NCBI RefSeq assembly: GCF_900130015.1
Contig: NZ_FQXS01000012.1
Span: 1 to 64,000 of the forward strand
Direction of reading: 5' to 3'
DNA from: Desulfofustis glycolicus DSM 9705
GTDB lineage: Bacteria > Desulfobacterota > Desulfobulbia > Desulfobulbales > Desulfocapsaceae
DNA length: 64,000 nt
Shown: positions 44,964 through 53,080 of the stretch, one piece after another
Position numbering within the stretch: position 1 is the stretch's first letter
How the letters are laid out: each line of letters starts with the position of its first letter
Notes under the pieces: model-generated
Told to the model about the DNA's origin: nothing
Databases searched by the model: none
The model's input: the letters and a program-made list of their open reading frames with translations, nothing else
Position numbers and translations under genes: made by a program

Positions 44964-46349
44964 TCACGTCTCATCGGTGGGTGACGACCGGGCGTGGAGG
45001 AGCCGGTAGGAAATGGCAGCAAGCAGCAGGCCAAGGGCCAGCCCGTACCAGGGAAACCAGGAAAAAGATTGGCGAAAGGCCTCGTTTTCAAGCAGTTCGG
45101 GCGACAGCAACGGCTTATCCAGAAGCAGACCGTTGCGCACATGGCTGATCAGCAACGCAAAAAAGACGCCGATCAAGCCATAGGCCAGATTGAAGAGCAG
45201 GCCCTTGAAACTGAGCACGGTAGCCCGCCTCGCCGATGCGGTGGCGCGATTGAGATAGTGGCTGGTGAAAAAGGAGGTGAGCAGCAGGCCGATCATCACC
45301 CCGGCCATCGGCAGGACGCCGAGATACGGGAAAAAGCCGCTCAGCCCCCACAAGGTTGCCAGTGTCAGCAGGCCCAGCAAGCCGCAATTGGCGGCCGGCG
45401 AGAAGCGTTCGACCAGCCATTCCGCGCACTTGGGAACCAGCAGGCCGAGCAGAGAGAAGGATGCCATGATCATGCCGAAGCTCGCCTCCGGCAGTTGAAT
45501 CAGGCGAAAATATTGGCTGGCCAGCGTGATAATGAGCCGCAGGAGATGGTCGTAAAACATGCCGAACAGGATGACGGCCAGCGCAAACGGCGTGTGCAGA
45601 ATCCAGCGACCGGCCTGCATGGTCAGTAAAAAAGCCTTGCGTATGGTCGCCAGTGAAACCGTTTCCCCGTTGCTGCGCTCCTGCAGGCCGATGGTCGCGA
45701 AGAAGGCGCCGATGGCGAGTAGCAGGGTCAGATAGATGGGAAAGCGCATGGTGACCTGTTGGCTGACGACCTGATCGATGGCCAGCCAGGAGAGTAGCCG
45801 ATTAATCAAGTCGGGATCGTAGACCAAGGCGCCAATGGTCATCGCCACGACTCCGGCCAGGGCCTGCAAGCGCATCAGGACACTGAGCACTCGCGGCCAG
45901 TGGTCGGGGTTGCCGTCTTCGAGCAGAGAATCGTAGGCGATCGCTTCGTCGGCCCCGCTGGCCATCGCTTCCGCCAGGCCGCTCAGTATCCGGTTGATGA
46001 GAAAGGCCCAGAATACCACGGTGCTATTGGCCAACGGGACAAAGGCGAGCAGGCTCATTTCAGCTATCATCAGCAGTGCGGTCAGCACCAGCAGGCGCCG
46101 GCGGCCGATCAAATCGGCCATTGCCCCGGACGGAATTTCGGCGCTCACGATACTAACCGCCCAGACGGCGTTGAGCAGCGCAAATTGCTCGATGGTCAAA
46201 CCATAATCGAGGAAGAGAACGGTGAAGACCGGATAGTAGAAACGGGCGTTGAACAGAATCCTGAAGGCAATGAACAGGCGGATATTGGGGATGGAGAAGC
46301 ACGATCGCTCCTCCCTGCCGACGGGCCGGTGATCAGCGACGATGGACAT
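44964..46349 (-). CDS. Major facilitator superfamily transporter
   Basis: The 461-residue protein has about 12 membrane helices and the MFS motif A region in loop 2-3 (SGAMADLIGRRRLLVLTALLM). It resembles drug:H+ antiporter-like members, with AEIPSGAMAD at the end of helix 2, but the substrate is unknown. Its start lies 17 bases inside the ABC permease gene, so it is the last gene of the minus-strand operon beginning at 50549. Confidence 0.85.
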   Translation of the reverse strand: MSIVADHRPVGREERSCFSIPNIRLFIAFRILFNARFYYPVFTVLFLDYGLTIEQFALLNAVWAVSIVSAEIPSGAMADLIGRRRLLVLTALLMIAEMSLLAFVPLANSTVVFWAFLINRILSGLAEAMASGADEAIAYDSLLEDGNPDHWPRVLSVLMRLQALAGVVAMTIGALVYDPDLINRLLSWLAIDQVVSQQVTMRFPIYLTLLLAIGAFFATIGLQERSNGETVSLATIRKAFLLTMQAGRWILHTPFALAVILFGMFYDHLLRLIITLASQYFRLIQLPEASFGMIMASFSLLGLLVPKCAEWLVERFSPAANCGLLGLLTLATLWGLSGFFPYLGVLPMAGVMIGLLLTSFFTSHYLNRATASARRATVLSFKGLLFNLAYGLIGVFFALLISHVRNGLLLDKPLLSPELLENEAFRQSFSWFPWYGLALGLLLAAISYRLLHARSSPTDET

Positions 46350-47217
46350 TGAATCGTCCTTCCAGGTGATGGACCCCGAGCGAAAGGGTTAGGCAGAGAA
46401 CGAGGTAGATGGCGGTGATGGTCAGCCACACCTCGATGGAGGCCTGGGTCGAAGCCATGACCTGGAGCCCTTGAAAGGTCAATTCCTGGATGGAAATGAT
46501 GGACACGATCGAAGAATATTTGATCGTGTTGATGAATTCATTGGCCAGCGGCGGCAGCATCAGCCGCAACGCCTGGGGTAGGATGACGAAGAAGCGTTGC
46601 TGCCAGCGCGTAAAACCGAGGGCCCGAGCGGCGTCCCATTGCCCGGTATCGATGGCCTCGATGCCGGCCCTGACGATCTCGGTGATGTAGGCCGACTGGA
46701 ACAGACCGATGGTGACAACGCCGGACAGAAACGGAACGATCAGGCCGGGCGGTGCAGCCAGGATGGCCAGTCGCTCCTGCCACGCCGGAGTCAGGCTGCG
46801 GACGAAACCCTCGATGCCGATGGCCGGCAGGATCTGGTTACTGACGAAGAAATAGAAGATGAAGATCAGCACCAGGGGCGGTGTGTTGCGGATCAACTCG
46901 ACAAAGGTTCGGGAGCACAGCCGAGGAAAGAGTCCACGGGCGGTCCGGGCGATGCCGATAAACAAGCCGAGAACGCCGGCGATGAGCATTCCCCAGATGC
47001 TCAAGCGGATCGTGGTGAACAGCCCCTCGAGCAGGATGTTGGGCAGCCAGCGACCGCTGCTGTCGTCGTAACGGACGAGATAGGTCGGGATGATCGACCA
47101 GTTCCACTGGTAATTGAGCGCAAAGGCGAGCCGGTAGACGATGAACGAAATCAGTCCCAGCAAGCCGGCGATCAATACCAGATCGAGCAGAGAGAGTGCA
47201 GATGAGCGGCGGTTCAT
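46333..47217 (-). CDS. Polar amino acid ABC transporter permease (HisM/GlnP type)
   Basis: The 294-residue permease has an N-terminal helix, then the BPD_transp_1 domain with GLFTTIRLSIWGMLIAGVLGL, FVELIRNTPPLVLIFIFYF and the EAA loop ARALGFTRWQQRFFVILPQALRL. It would pair with the second permease at 48202-49020 to form the membrane channel for the binding protein encoded between them. No ATPase gene is in the operon. Confidence 0.93.
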   Translation of the reverse strand: MNRRSSALSLLDLVLIAGLLGLISFIVYRLAFALNYQWNWSIIPTYLVRYDDSSGRWLPNILLEGLFTTIRLSIWGMLIAGVLGLFIGIARTARGLFPRLCSRTFVELIRNTPPLVLIFIFYFFVSNQILPAIGIEGFVRSLTPAWQERLAILAAPPGLIVPFLSGVVTIGLFQSAYITEIVRAGIEAIDTGQWDAARALGFTRWQQRFFVILPQALRLMLPPLANEFINTIKYSSIVSIISIQELTFQGLQVMASTQASIEVWLTITAIYLVLCLTLSLGVHHLEGRFNVHRR

Positions 47218-47296
47218 AATGGATCGAGCCCGGAACGGGACTCACCGGGGAAGCGTGGTCAATCCGGGCATCTCGTCGGAATAGAGCGGGCAGCCG

Positions 47297-48139
47297 CTAT
47301 TTGACCTGGTCGATCCAGTCGCGGGTCTCAAACCAGTAATGGTGCCGCTCGCTGAGCCATCCCTCTTCCCTAACGCCGGTTATCCAGGAATTGAAGAAAG
47401 CGAGTGCGTCGGGATCTCCTTTGCGTAGTGCGAAGCCAATCGGTTCTTTGGTAAAAGTGCCCTCGATCGGTAAAAACAGGGTATCACTGTAGCTCAGTGC
47501 TTCAAAGGCAGGTTTCGGGGCATTGCCGATCACGGCGTGGACATTGCCGTTGCGCAGCTCCTGGTAGGCCTGGGGCTCGGTCTCAAACATGCGCAGGGTT
47601 GCCTGCGGCAGGTATTTTCTGGCCGCGGTGACGGCACTGGTGCCGAGTTTGACGGCAATTTCCACGTCAACTTTGTTAAAATCGTCGAGCGTGTCGAAGC
47701 CGGCGGCCCGTTCCCGGTGAGCGACGATGGCCATGCCGGAATAGTCGTAAGGCTGACTGAAATTGACTTTGAGCGCCCGTTGCGGCAGGATGCCCATGCC
47801 GCCGATAATCACATCGAACTTACCGGTCAGCAGGGCCGGAATGATGCCCGACCAGGCTGTCGGCACGAATTCAACGGTGACGCCCATATCCTCGGCCAGC
47901 CGTCTGGCCACGTCGATTTCAAAGCCGATGAACTGACCATTCTTATCTTTCATGGCCCAGGGCTCGAAGGTATCCATGCCGACCTGCAGGACGCCGCGTT
48001 TGACGATCTGCTCAATCACGCTGGCCCGCGCCAGATCGTTCTGGATTGATGCGGCCAGGGCCAGGCCGGGGCCGGCGGCAAATACGAGGAACATGAAGGT
48101 AAGAACAACGATGGAACGTTTCAGTCTGGTCTGCAGCAT
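47297..48139 (-). CDS. Polar amino acid ABC transporter substrate-binding protein
   Basis: The 280-residue type II binding protein has a signal peptide (RSIVVLTFMFLVFAAGPGLALA) and the SBP_bac_3 blocks GVLQVGMDTFEPWAMKDKNGQFIGFEIDVA (as separate motifs), LTGKFDVIIGGMGILPQRA and IGFALRKGDPDAL. The start at 48139 is chosen over 48292 because it follows a GAGGAGG site and leads straight into the signal. The ligand is likely a polar amino acid. It lies between two permease genes. Confidence 0.93.
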   Translation of the reverse strand: MLQTRLKRSIVVLTFMFLVFAAGPGLALAASIQNDLARASVIEQIVKRGVLQVGMDTFEPWAMKDKNGQFIGFEIDVARRLAEDMGVTVEFVPTAWSGIIPALLTGKFDVIIGGMGILPQRALKVNFSQPYDYSGMAIVAHRERAAGFDTLDDFNKVDVEIAVKLGTSAVTAARKYLPQATLRMFETEPQAYQELRNGNVHAVIGNAPKPAFEALSYSDTLFLPIEGTFTKEPIGFALRKGDPDALAFFNSWITGVREEGWLSERHHYWFETRDWIDQVK

Positions 48140-48201
48140 GTCATCTCCTCCTCGGCGAAAAATGATGACTGATAGTGACGGTAAGCGGTGCAATCGTGTG
48201 G

Positions 48202-49020
48202 TCAGGAAATCTTGAGACGACTTTCCAGGAAAGCTACCAGGAAAGACAGGGTAACGGTAATCACCAGATAAAGAATGGCAACGGTGAACCAAACTTCAAA
48301 GGTCAAAAAAGTTTCTGAAATCAAGGCTTGCGCCTGCATGGTCAAATCATAGATGGCGATGGTGGAGACGAGTGCCGAATCCTTGATCAGAGAAATGGCC
48401 TGACTGGTTAACGGGGGCAGAACGACACGAATCGCTTGCGGTAAAATGATAAAGCGGTAGATCAAATGCTGTTTCAGGCCGAGACTCGCGGCAGCTTCCA
48501 ACTGGCCTTTCTCGACGGACAGAATGCCAGAGCGGAAAATCTCCGATGCGTAGGCGCCTTCAAACAGGCTCAGGGCCAGTACTGCGGCGGGAAATCGCCC
48601 CAGTCCGAACACCGGGCCGAGCACGAAATAGATAAAGAAGATCTGGATGAGCAGCGGGGTGTTGCGAATGACCTCCAGATAGCCACGGGCCAGCAATTGA
48701 CCGACGGGCGAACCGGAGAGCCGCAGCAGGGCGATGAACATGCCGATAAGAAAGGAAAAAATCATGCTCAGTGCAGAGATCTGCAGAGTGACGCCGAGGC
48801 CGTAGAGCAGTGGGCCGGGGGTGATCCCGGCATCGGAGATGGTAAACAGGAACGGTTTGACGCGGTGCCACTGCCAGTTATAACCGAGTGTTGCAAAACT
48901 TTTCGACAGAAGCCAGCCGAGCAGTACCAGCAGCAGGGAGAAACGGATGGTGTCGATGATCGGTGCGCGATACCGAGCAGCAACGATCGTCGCTGCTCGG
49001 CTAAGCCGTGCGTCGGCCAT
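48202..49020 (-). CDS. Polar amino acid ABC transporter permease, second subunit
   Basis: The 272-residue permease has LGVTLQISALSMIFSFLIG, YLEVIRNTPLLIQIFFIYF and the EAA loop ASLGLKQHLIYRFIILPQAIR. It is a paralogue of the permease at 46333-47217, so the channel is probably a heterodimer. Its ATG overlaps the acyl-ACP synthetase-like gene stop by one base (TGATG). Confidence 0.93.
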   Translation of the reverse strand: MADARLSRAATIVAARYRAPIIDTIRFSLLLVLLGWLLSKSFATLGYNWQWHRVKPFLFTISDAGITPGPLLYGLGVTLQISALSMIFSFLIGMFIALLRLSGSPVGQLLARGYLEVIRNTPLLIQIFFIYFVLGPVFGLGRFPAAVLALSLFEGAYASEIFRSGILSVEKGQLEAAASLGLKQHLIYRFIILPQAIRVVLPPLTSQAISLIKDSALVSTIAIYDLTMQAQALISETFLTFEVWFTVAILYLVITVTLSFLVAFLESRLKIS

Positions 49021-50549
49021 CAGCTGGAGCGCTTTTCGCTGAGCGTCTCGCGCACCGTTTCGGTGATCTTACGAAAGTCGATCTTGCCGCTGCCCATTTT
49101 CGGCAGGTCATCGAAGACGAGGAATTGTTTGGGCAGGGCGATTTTCGGCAATTGTTCGGCAAGCTTTTTCATGATGGCTTTTTCATCGAGCGATTCGGTG
49201 GTCACGGCGATGATCTTGGCGCCCTTGGTCGAGTCGGGTACCTCGACAACGCAGCATTGGACATCCTCCGGCAGAATTTTTTCCAGGATGGATTCGATCT
49301 TGACGAGGGAGATCATCTCGCCGCCGATTTTGACGAAGCGTTTGATTCTGCCAACATGCCAGAGATAGCCGTCGTCGTCGATGTTGCCCATATCCCCCGT
49401 GTCGTACCAGCCGTGACGGATATGCAGCGAGGTCTGCTCGAAGTCGTCGTAATAGCCTTTCATCACATTGTCGCCCTTGACGAGGATCCTGCCGTCCTCG
49501 CCGGGGCCGCATTCTTCGCCGGTCTCGTAATTCTCGATCCTGACCTGGACGCCCGGGATCGGCTTGCCGACACTGCCTGCTCGGTTGTCATTGGGAGAAT
49601 TGGCCGAGATGACCGGGGAGCATTCGGTGGCGCCGTATCCCTCGTAAAGGGTCTGGTCGTGTTTTTCCTTAAAGGCGTCCCGCAGGGCATCGGGACATTT
49701 GTCGGCACCGACCAGGGCGATGCGTAGCGAATCGAAGTCGCCTTTTTCCGATTTGCGCAGGTACCCCCAGAAAAAGCTGGGCGTACCGACCATCAGTGTG
49801 GCCTTGTGATCCCTGACGATTTCGCAGATGGTACGGTAATCGAGCGGGTTTGCGTAGGAGAGGATGGTGCAGCCGTGGATAACCGGCACCCACAGATTGA
49901 CCGTCAGGCCGAAGACGTGGAAATAGGGCAGTGACGACAGGAACTTGTCTTCCCGTGTAAAGCCAAACCGCTCGGCGGCGCCGAGTACGTTGGCCGCAAT
50001 ATTCTTGTGGGACAACTGTACCGCTTTCGGGTCTTTCTCGCTGCCGCTGGTAAACAGGATGACCGCGACATCGTCATCCTGGCCGCTGCTGACGAGTGAT
50101 TTTATCACCGCGGCCGGCAGTTTGGCCAACAGAGCCGCTTTTACTTTCTGCAGGCCGCTCAACCCCTCCATGATGTCTTCGATATAGATCATCCCCTCGA
50201 CATAGGGACAATCGATCTTCTCCAGCAACGCGCGGGACGTTATAACCGTATGGAAACCACATTTTTTCTGGGCATAACGGACATTCTGGTCGGCACCGGT
50301 GGAGTAATTGATCATTACCGGGATACGGCCGCACATCAGCAAGCCGATTTTGGACAGAATACAGCCGGCCGAAGTCGGCAGCATAACCCCGACAAACCCC
50401 TTGTCGTAGGATTTGAAAACGGAGGAGAGCAGAAGAGAGGCGAGGAGCGCCCGATGATAGGAGACTTCCTTGTTGGTTGTGAAGTCGTGGATAGCCAGCG
50501 AATCGCCCATCTTCTTGGCGATATCGATAAAATGGTGATGAAGCAGCAC
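49020..50549 (-). CDS. AMP-forming acyl-CoA/acyl-ACP synthetase-like enzyme
   Basis: The 509-residue protein is an ANL-family adenylating enzyme: P-loop-like VAVILFTSGSEKDPKAVQLSH, LYEGYGATECSPVISAN, WYDTGDMGNIDDDGYLWHVGR and the C-terminal Lys motif PKMGSGKIDFRKI. Its pattern is closest to the synthetase half of Aas (acyl-ACP synthetase/2-acyl-glycerophosphoethanolamine acyltransferase) and long-chain fatty acid activating enzymes. GTG 50549 is chosen because AGGAGGAA lies six bases upstream and the product then starts at the conserved region. It is the first gene of an operon with amino acid transport genes, which is an unusual partner. Confidence 0.87.
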   Translation of the reverse strand: MLLHHHFIDIAKKMGDSLAIHDFTTNKEVSYHRALLASLLLSSVFKSYDKGFVGVMLPTSAGCILSKIGLLMCGRIPVMINYSTGADQNVRYAQKKCGFHTVITSRALLEKIDCPYVEGMIYIEDIMEGLSGLQKVKAALLAKLPAAVIKSLVSSGQDDDVAVILFTSGSEKDPKAVQLSHKNIAANVLGAAERFGFTREDKFLSSLPYFHVFGLTVNLWVPVIHGCTILSYANPLDYRTICEIVRDHKATLMVGTPSFFWGYLRKSEKGDFDSLRIALVGADKCPDALRDAFKEKHDQTLYEGYGATECSPVISANSPNDNRAGSVGKPIPGVQVRIENYETGEECGPGEDGRILVKGDNVMKGYYDDFEQTSLHIRHGWYDTGDMGNIDDDGYLWHVGRIKRFVKIGGEMISLVKIESILEKILPEDVQCCVVEVPDSTKGAKIIAVTTESLDEKAIMKKLAEQLPKIALPKQFLVFDDLPKMGSGKIDFRKITETVRETLSEKRSS

Positions 50550-50855
50550 GAGTCTTCCTCCTGGTTGAAAGAAACCCGAGGGGCCCAGCGTCGATGCCGC
50601 CGAAACCACCGCCCGGATCGTCACGCGGGACGGCGTGACCAACGTCTCTCTGGCCGCTCCTGTTTGATTGATAACTGTCTGAAATCGCTCAGTCTGAAGT
50701 TTGGCTCAGAGGCTTTTGGGACACGTTTGCAATTGAGTACCATGTTTGCTCCTGTTTGGCAACAAACGGAACGGCAGCGATTGGCTCCACGGCTGATCTG
50801 CAGCTATCCGGTGCACCGTGGAGCCATAAGGGGCTCGGTGTCGGACAGTTGACAG
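50550..50855. other. Intergenic region before the acyl-ACP synthetase-like operon
   Basis: This should hold the promoter of the minus-strand operon and the end of rmuC. I saw no gene, no repeat of families A to C and no clear terminator. A partial inverted repeat, GGTGCACCGTGGAGCC near 50810-50830, is weak. Confidence 0.4.
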
Positions 50856-52106
50856 TCAGGCATCAGCTTTGTCGGTCATCGTTCGCGGCAGGTCCGAGCG
50901 GATCTTGACGCCGAGTTTCGGAAATCGAGCCGCCTGGTCGATCAAGTTGCCCCGGCCCTGGCTGATTTTGGTCAATGCTTTGTCGTAGGTGTCCTTGCAG
51001 GTGTCGATCTGGCGTCCGAGGCGTTCCATGTCCTCGAGGAAGGCGACCAACTTTTCATAAAGCATGCCGGCCCGGTGTGCAATTTCCAAGGCGTTGCGGT
51101 TCTGTCGTTCAAGCTGCCAGAAGTGCTCGATGGTGCGAAGCGTGGCGAGCAGCGTAGTCGGCGTGACGATAATGACATTTTTCGAATACATCTCGCCGAC
51201 CAGGTCTTCCTCGGCCTGGATTGCGGAGATAAAGGCGGCGTCGATGGGCACGAACATCAATACGAAATCAAGGGTTCGCAACCCTTTGAGGGAGCGATAA
51301 TCTTTTCCTGCCAGGCTTTTCAGGTGTTGCCGCAGTGCCTCGACATGTTCGGCCAGAGCCCGGCTGCGCTGCGTTTCATCGTCTGTCTCGATGTAGCGTG
51401 TCCAGGCCGACAGTGAGACCTTTGAATCAATGACGATATCACGTTGTTCCGGCAGGCGGACAATCACATCGGGGCGAAACAACCGGTTGTCGCCGTCTCG
51501 CAGCCCGACTTGTGTTTCGTACTCGTGACCGCGCCGCAGCCCGGATTGTTCAAGAAGCTTTTCCAGCACCAATTCTCCCCAGGTCCCCTGCAATTTCCGG
51601 TCGCCGGAGATGGCCCTGGCCAGATTGGCGGCTTCGTCGTTGATCCGGCGGTTTAATTCCCGCAGATGGACGATTTCCTGCTTGAGTGCAGCATGCTCTC
51701 TGGTTTCTTCGAGAAAGGCGTGTTCCACGGTTCCTTTGAACGCGTGCAGTTGTTCCCGGAATGGTTGTAGCAGCCCCTCAAGCCGCTCGCTGGAGAGCCG
51801 GCTGAAACTGCTGGTTTTTTCATCGAAGATTTCCTGGGCGAGGCTTTTGAACTGGAGACGTAGATCGTCTCCGGCCTGCTGCAGCAGCGTGATTTTTTCT
51901 TCTGCGTGTGCCCGTTCCAGCGTCGACCGCTCTTCAAGTGCGGCGGCCCGGCCGGCCAGGGCCTGGGACCGGCTTTTCCAGTACAGCAGGCGCCAGCTGG
52001 CAATCGTAAGAAGCAGGAGCAGAACCAGCCCCGCCGCCGCCAGGGAGAGTGTAGCAGCGGGAGATGCCGATTCGGCCAGGGTCAGCAACCGTTGCCAGGT
52101 GGTCAT
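50856..52106 (-). CDS. rmuC: RmuC family protein
   Basis: The 416-residue protein has an N-terminal membrane helix (LSLAAAGLVLLLLLTIASWRLLYW), a long coiled coil at about 45-160, and the RmuC nuclease-like core with GTWGELVLEKLLEQSGL, RPDVIVRLPEQRDIVIDSKVSL, DFVLMFVPIDAAF and NVIIVTPTTLLATLRTIEHFW. The D..DSK pattern is the PD-(D/E)xK-like metal site. RmuC limits inversions at short inverted repeats in E. coli, which is of interest given how many palindromic repeats this region carries. It stands alone. Confidence 0.94.
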   Translation of the reverse strand: MTTWQRLLTLAESASPAATLSLAAAGLVLLLLLTIASWRLLYWKSRSQALAGRAAALEERSTLERAHAEEKITLLQQAGDDLRLQFKSLAQEIFDEKTSSFSRLSSERLEGLLQPFREQLHAFKGTVEHAFLEETREHAALKQEIVHLRELNRRINDEAANLARAISGDRKLQGTWGELVLEKLLEQSGLRRGHEYETQVGLRDGDNRLFRPDVIVRLPEQRDIVIDSKVSLSAWTRYIETDDETQRSRALAEHVEALRQHLKSLAGKDYRSLKGLRTLDFVLMFVPIDAAFISAIQAEEDLVGEMYSKNVIIVTPTTLLATLRTIEHFWQLERQNRNALEIAHRAGMLYEKLVAFLEDMERLGRQIDTCKDTYDKALTKISQGRGNLIDQAARFPKLGVKIRSDLPRTMTDKADA

Positions 52107-52583
52107 CTGCTTACATCCGGTTTGTCGCTGGCCGGTACAGCAGGTGCCACCCGATGGTTAGCGGAAACCAGGTTAAAACCTGTACCGCCGTTGGTCGAGA
52201 CTCGGCAGATAAGGCCGCAAGACAGCAGCTGGCTGGAGAAACGATCAGTCCTGGCGTACGTGACAGTGCTTGTCATTGTTTATAGAGAGTTCGACTCATG
52301 GAGTTTTTATGAACATCAGTGCCCCGGGCTGGTCGGTGCTGCCGGAGGCTGCATCGCGAAGGCCCGGCGGGCCGGAGAATCAGGCCCGAAGGGCTGCGGA
52401 CAGGCCATGGATGGCCTGTCTGCCGGCCTCGGAGGCCAGCCGATCAGGCCGCAGCGCAGCAGCCGGAGGCAGGACCGGCCAGCCCTTCCGCCTGATCTGA
52501 TAGTCAGCTTGGGATTTCATAGTCAGCGGGGGACAGGTTAAAACCTGTCCCGCCGTTGCTTGAGGTTCACCGTTGCTTGAGGT
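52107..52583. repeat. Intergenic region with family A and family B repeats
   Basis: A decayed family A unit (CCAGGTTAAAACCTGT) lies at 52168-52183. The fullest family B copy spans about 52311-52495: left arm CCCCGGGCTGGTCGG, a perfect inner palindrome ACAGGCCATGGATGGCCTGT at 52400-52419, and right arm CAGCAGCCGGAGGCAGGACC. A family A palindrome follows at 52531-52550. CCGTTGCTTGAGGTTCA is present twice in tandem (52553-52569, 52570-52586), reaching the stop codon of the HIT gene. Confidence 0.85.
52531..52550. repeat. Repeat family A palindrome, copy at 52.5 kb
   Basis: GGACAGGTT-AA-AACCTGTCC, a perfect palindrome with AA in the centre, which is the reverse orientation of the TT form at 22118 and 52988. 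Confidence 0.85.
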
Positions 52584-52925
52584 TCAGCCCGGCGGCCAGG
52601 TCATCGGGCGACCGCCGAGGATGTGCATGTGCAGGTGGAAGACCGTCTGGCCGGCTTGCTCGCCGTTGTTCAGCACGACCCGGAAGCCCTCACCGATGCC
52701 GTTTTGCGCGGCAAGTTCGGCGCCCACGCGCATCATTTTGCCGAAGAGCTCCTCGTTACCGGCCGTGATTGCGGCCGGCCCGTTCAGGTGCTTTTTCGGG
52801 ATGATCAGGAAATGCTGGGGGGCCTGGGGGGAGATATCCCGGAATGCCAGGATATCGTCGTCCTGATAAAGGGTCTCTGCCGGGATGTCGCCGGCAATGA
52901 TTTTGCAGAACAAACAATCGGTCAT
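52584..52925 (-). CDS. HIT family protein (HinT-like)
   Basis: This 113-residue cytoplasmic protein has CLFCKIIAGDIPAETLYQDD at the start and the histidine triad HLHMHILGG near the end, with GFRVVLNNGEQAGQ between. Family members hydrolyse purine nucleoside phosphoramidates. The length is standard. Its 3' end lies in a 17-bp tandem duplication, so the TGA stop codon is itself duplicated. Confidence 0.95.
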   Translation of the reverse strand: MTDCLFCKIIAGDIPAETLYQDDDILAFRDISPQAPQHFLIIPKKHLNGPAAITAGNEELFGKMMRVGAELAAQNGIGEGFRVVLNNGEQAGQTVFHLHMHILGGRPMTWPPG

Positions 52926-52987
52926 CGGTACCTCACGGGAAAAGATTGGTTTACGGTTCGCGTCAGGGGCTCTATACGAAAACGGCG

Positions 52988-53007
52988 GGACAGGTTTTAA
53001 CCTGTCC
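52988..53007. repeat. Repeat family A palindrome, copy at 53.0 kb
   Basis: GGACAGGTT-TT-AACCTGTCC, perfect, flanked by GGCG and CCCGCTCACC as in the 22.1-kb copy. It lies between the HIT gene and the 3' end of clpA. Confidence 0.85.
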
Positions 53008-53080
53008 CCCGCTCACCTTCAAAAACCAACCGGCCATTCCGACCACGGCGTTGATTTTAATCGTTCGTTGCGACGCCCCG

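Noticed and set aside
44964-46349. LplT-type lysophospholipid carrier to go with the Aas-like enzyme
   Set aside because: The MFS sequence does not resemble LplT in its N-terminal helices, so only MFS is claimed.
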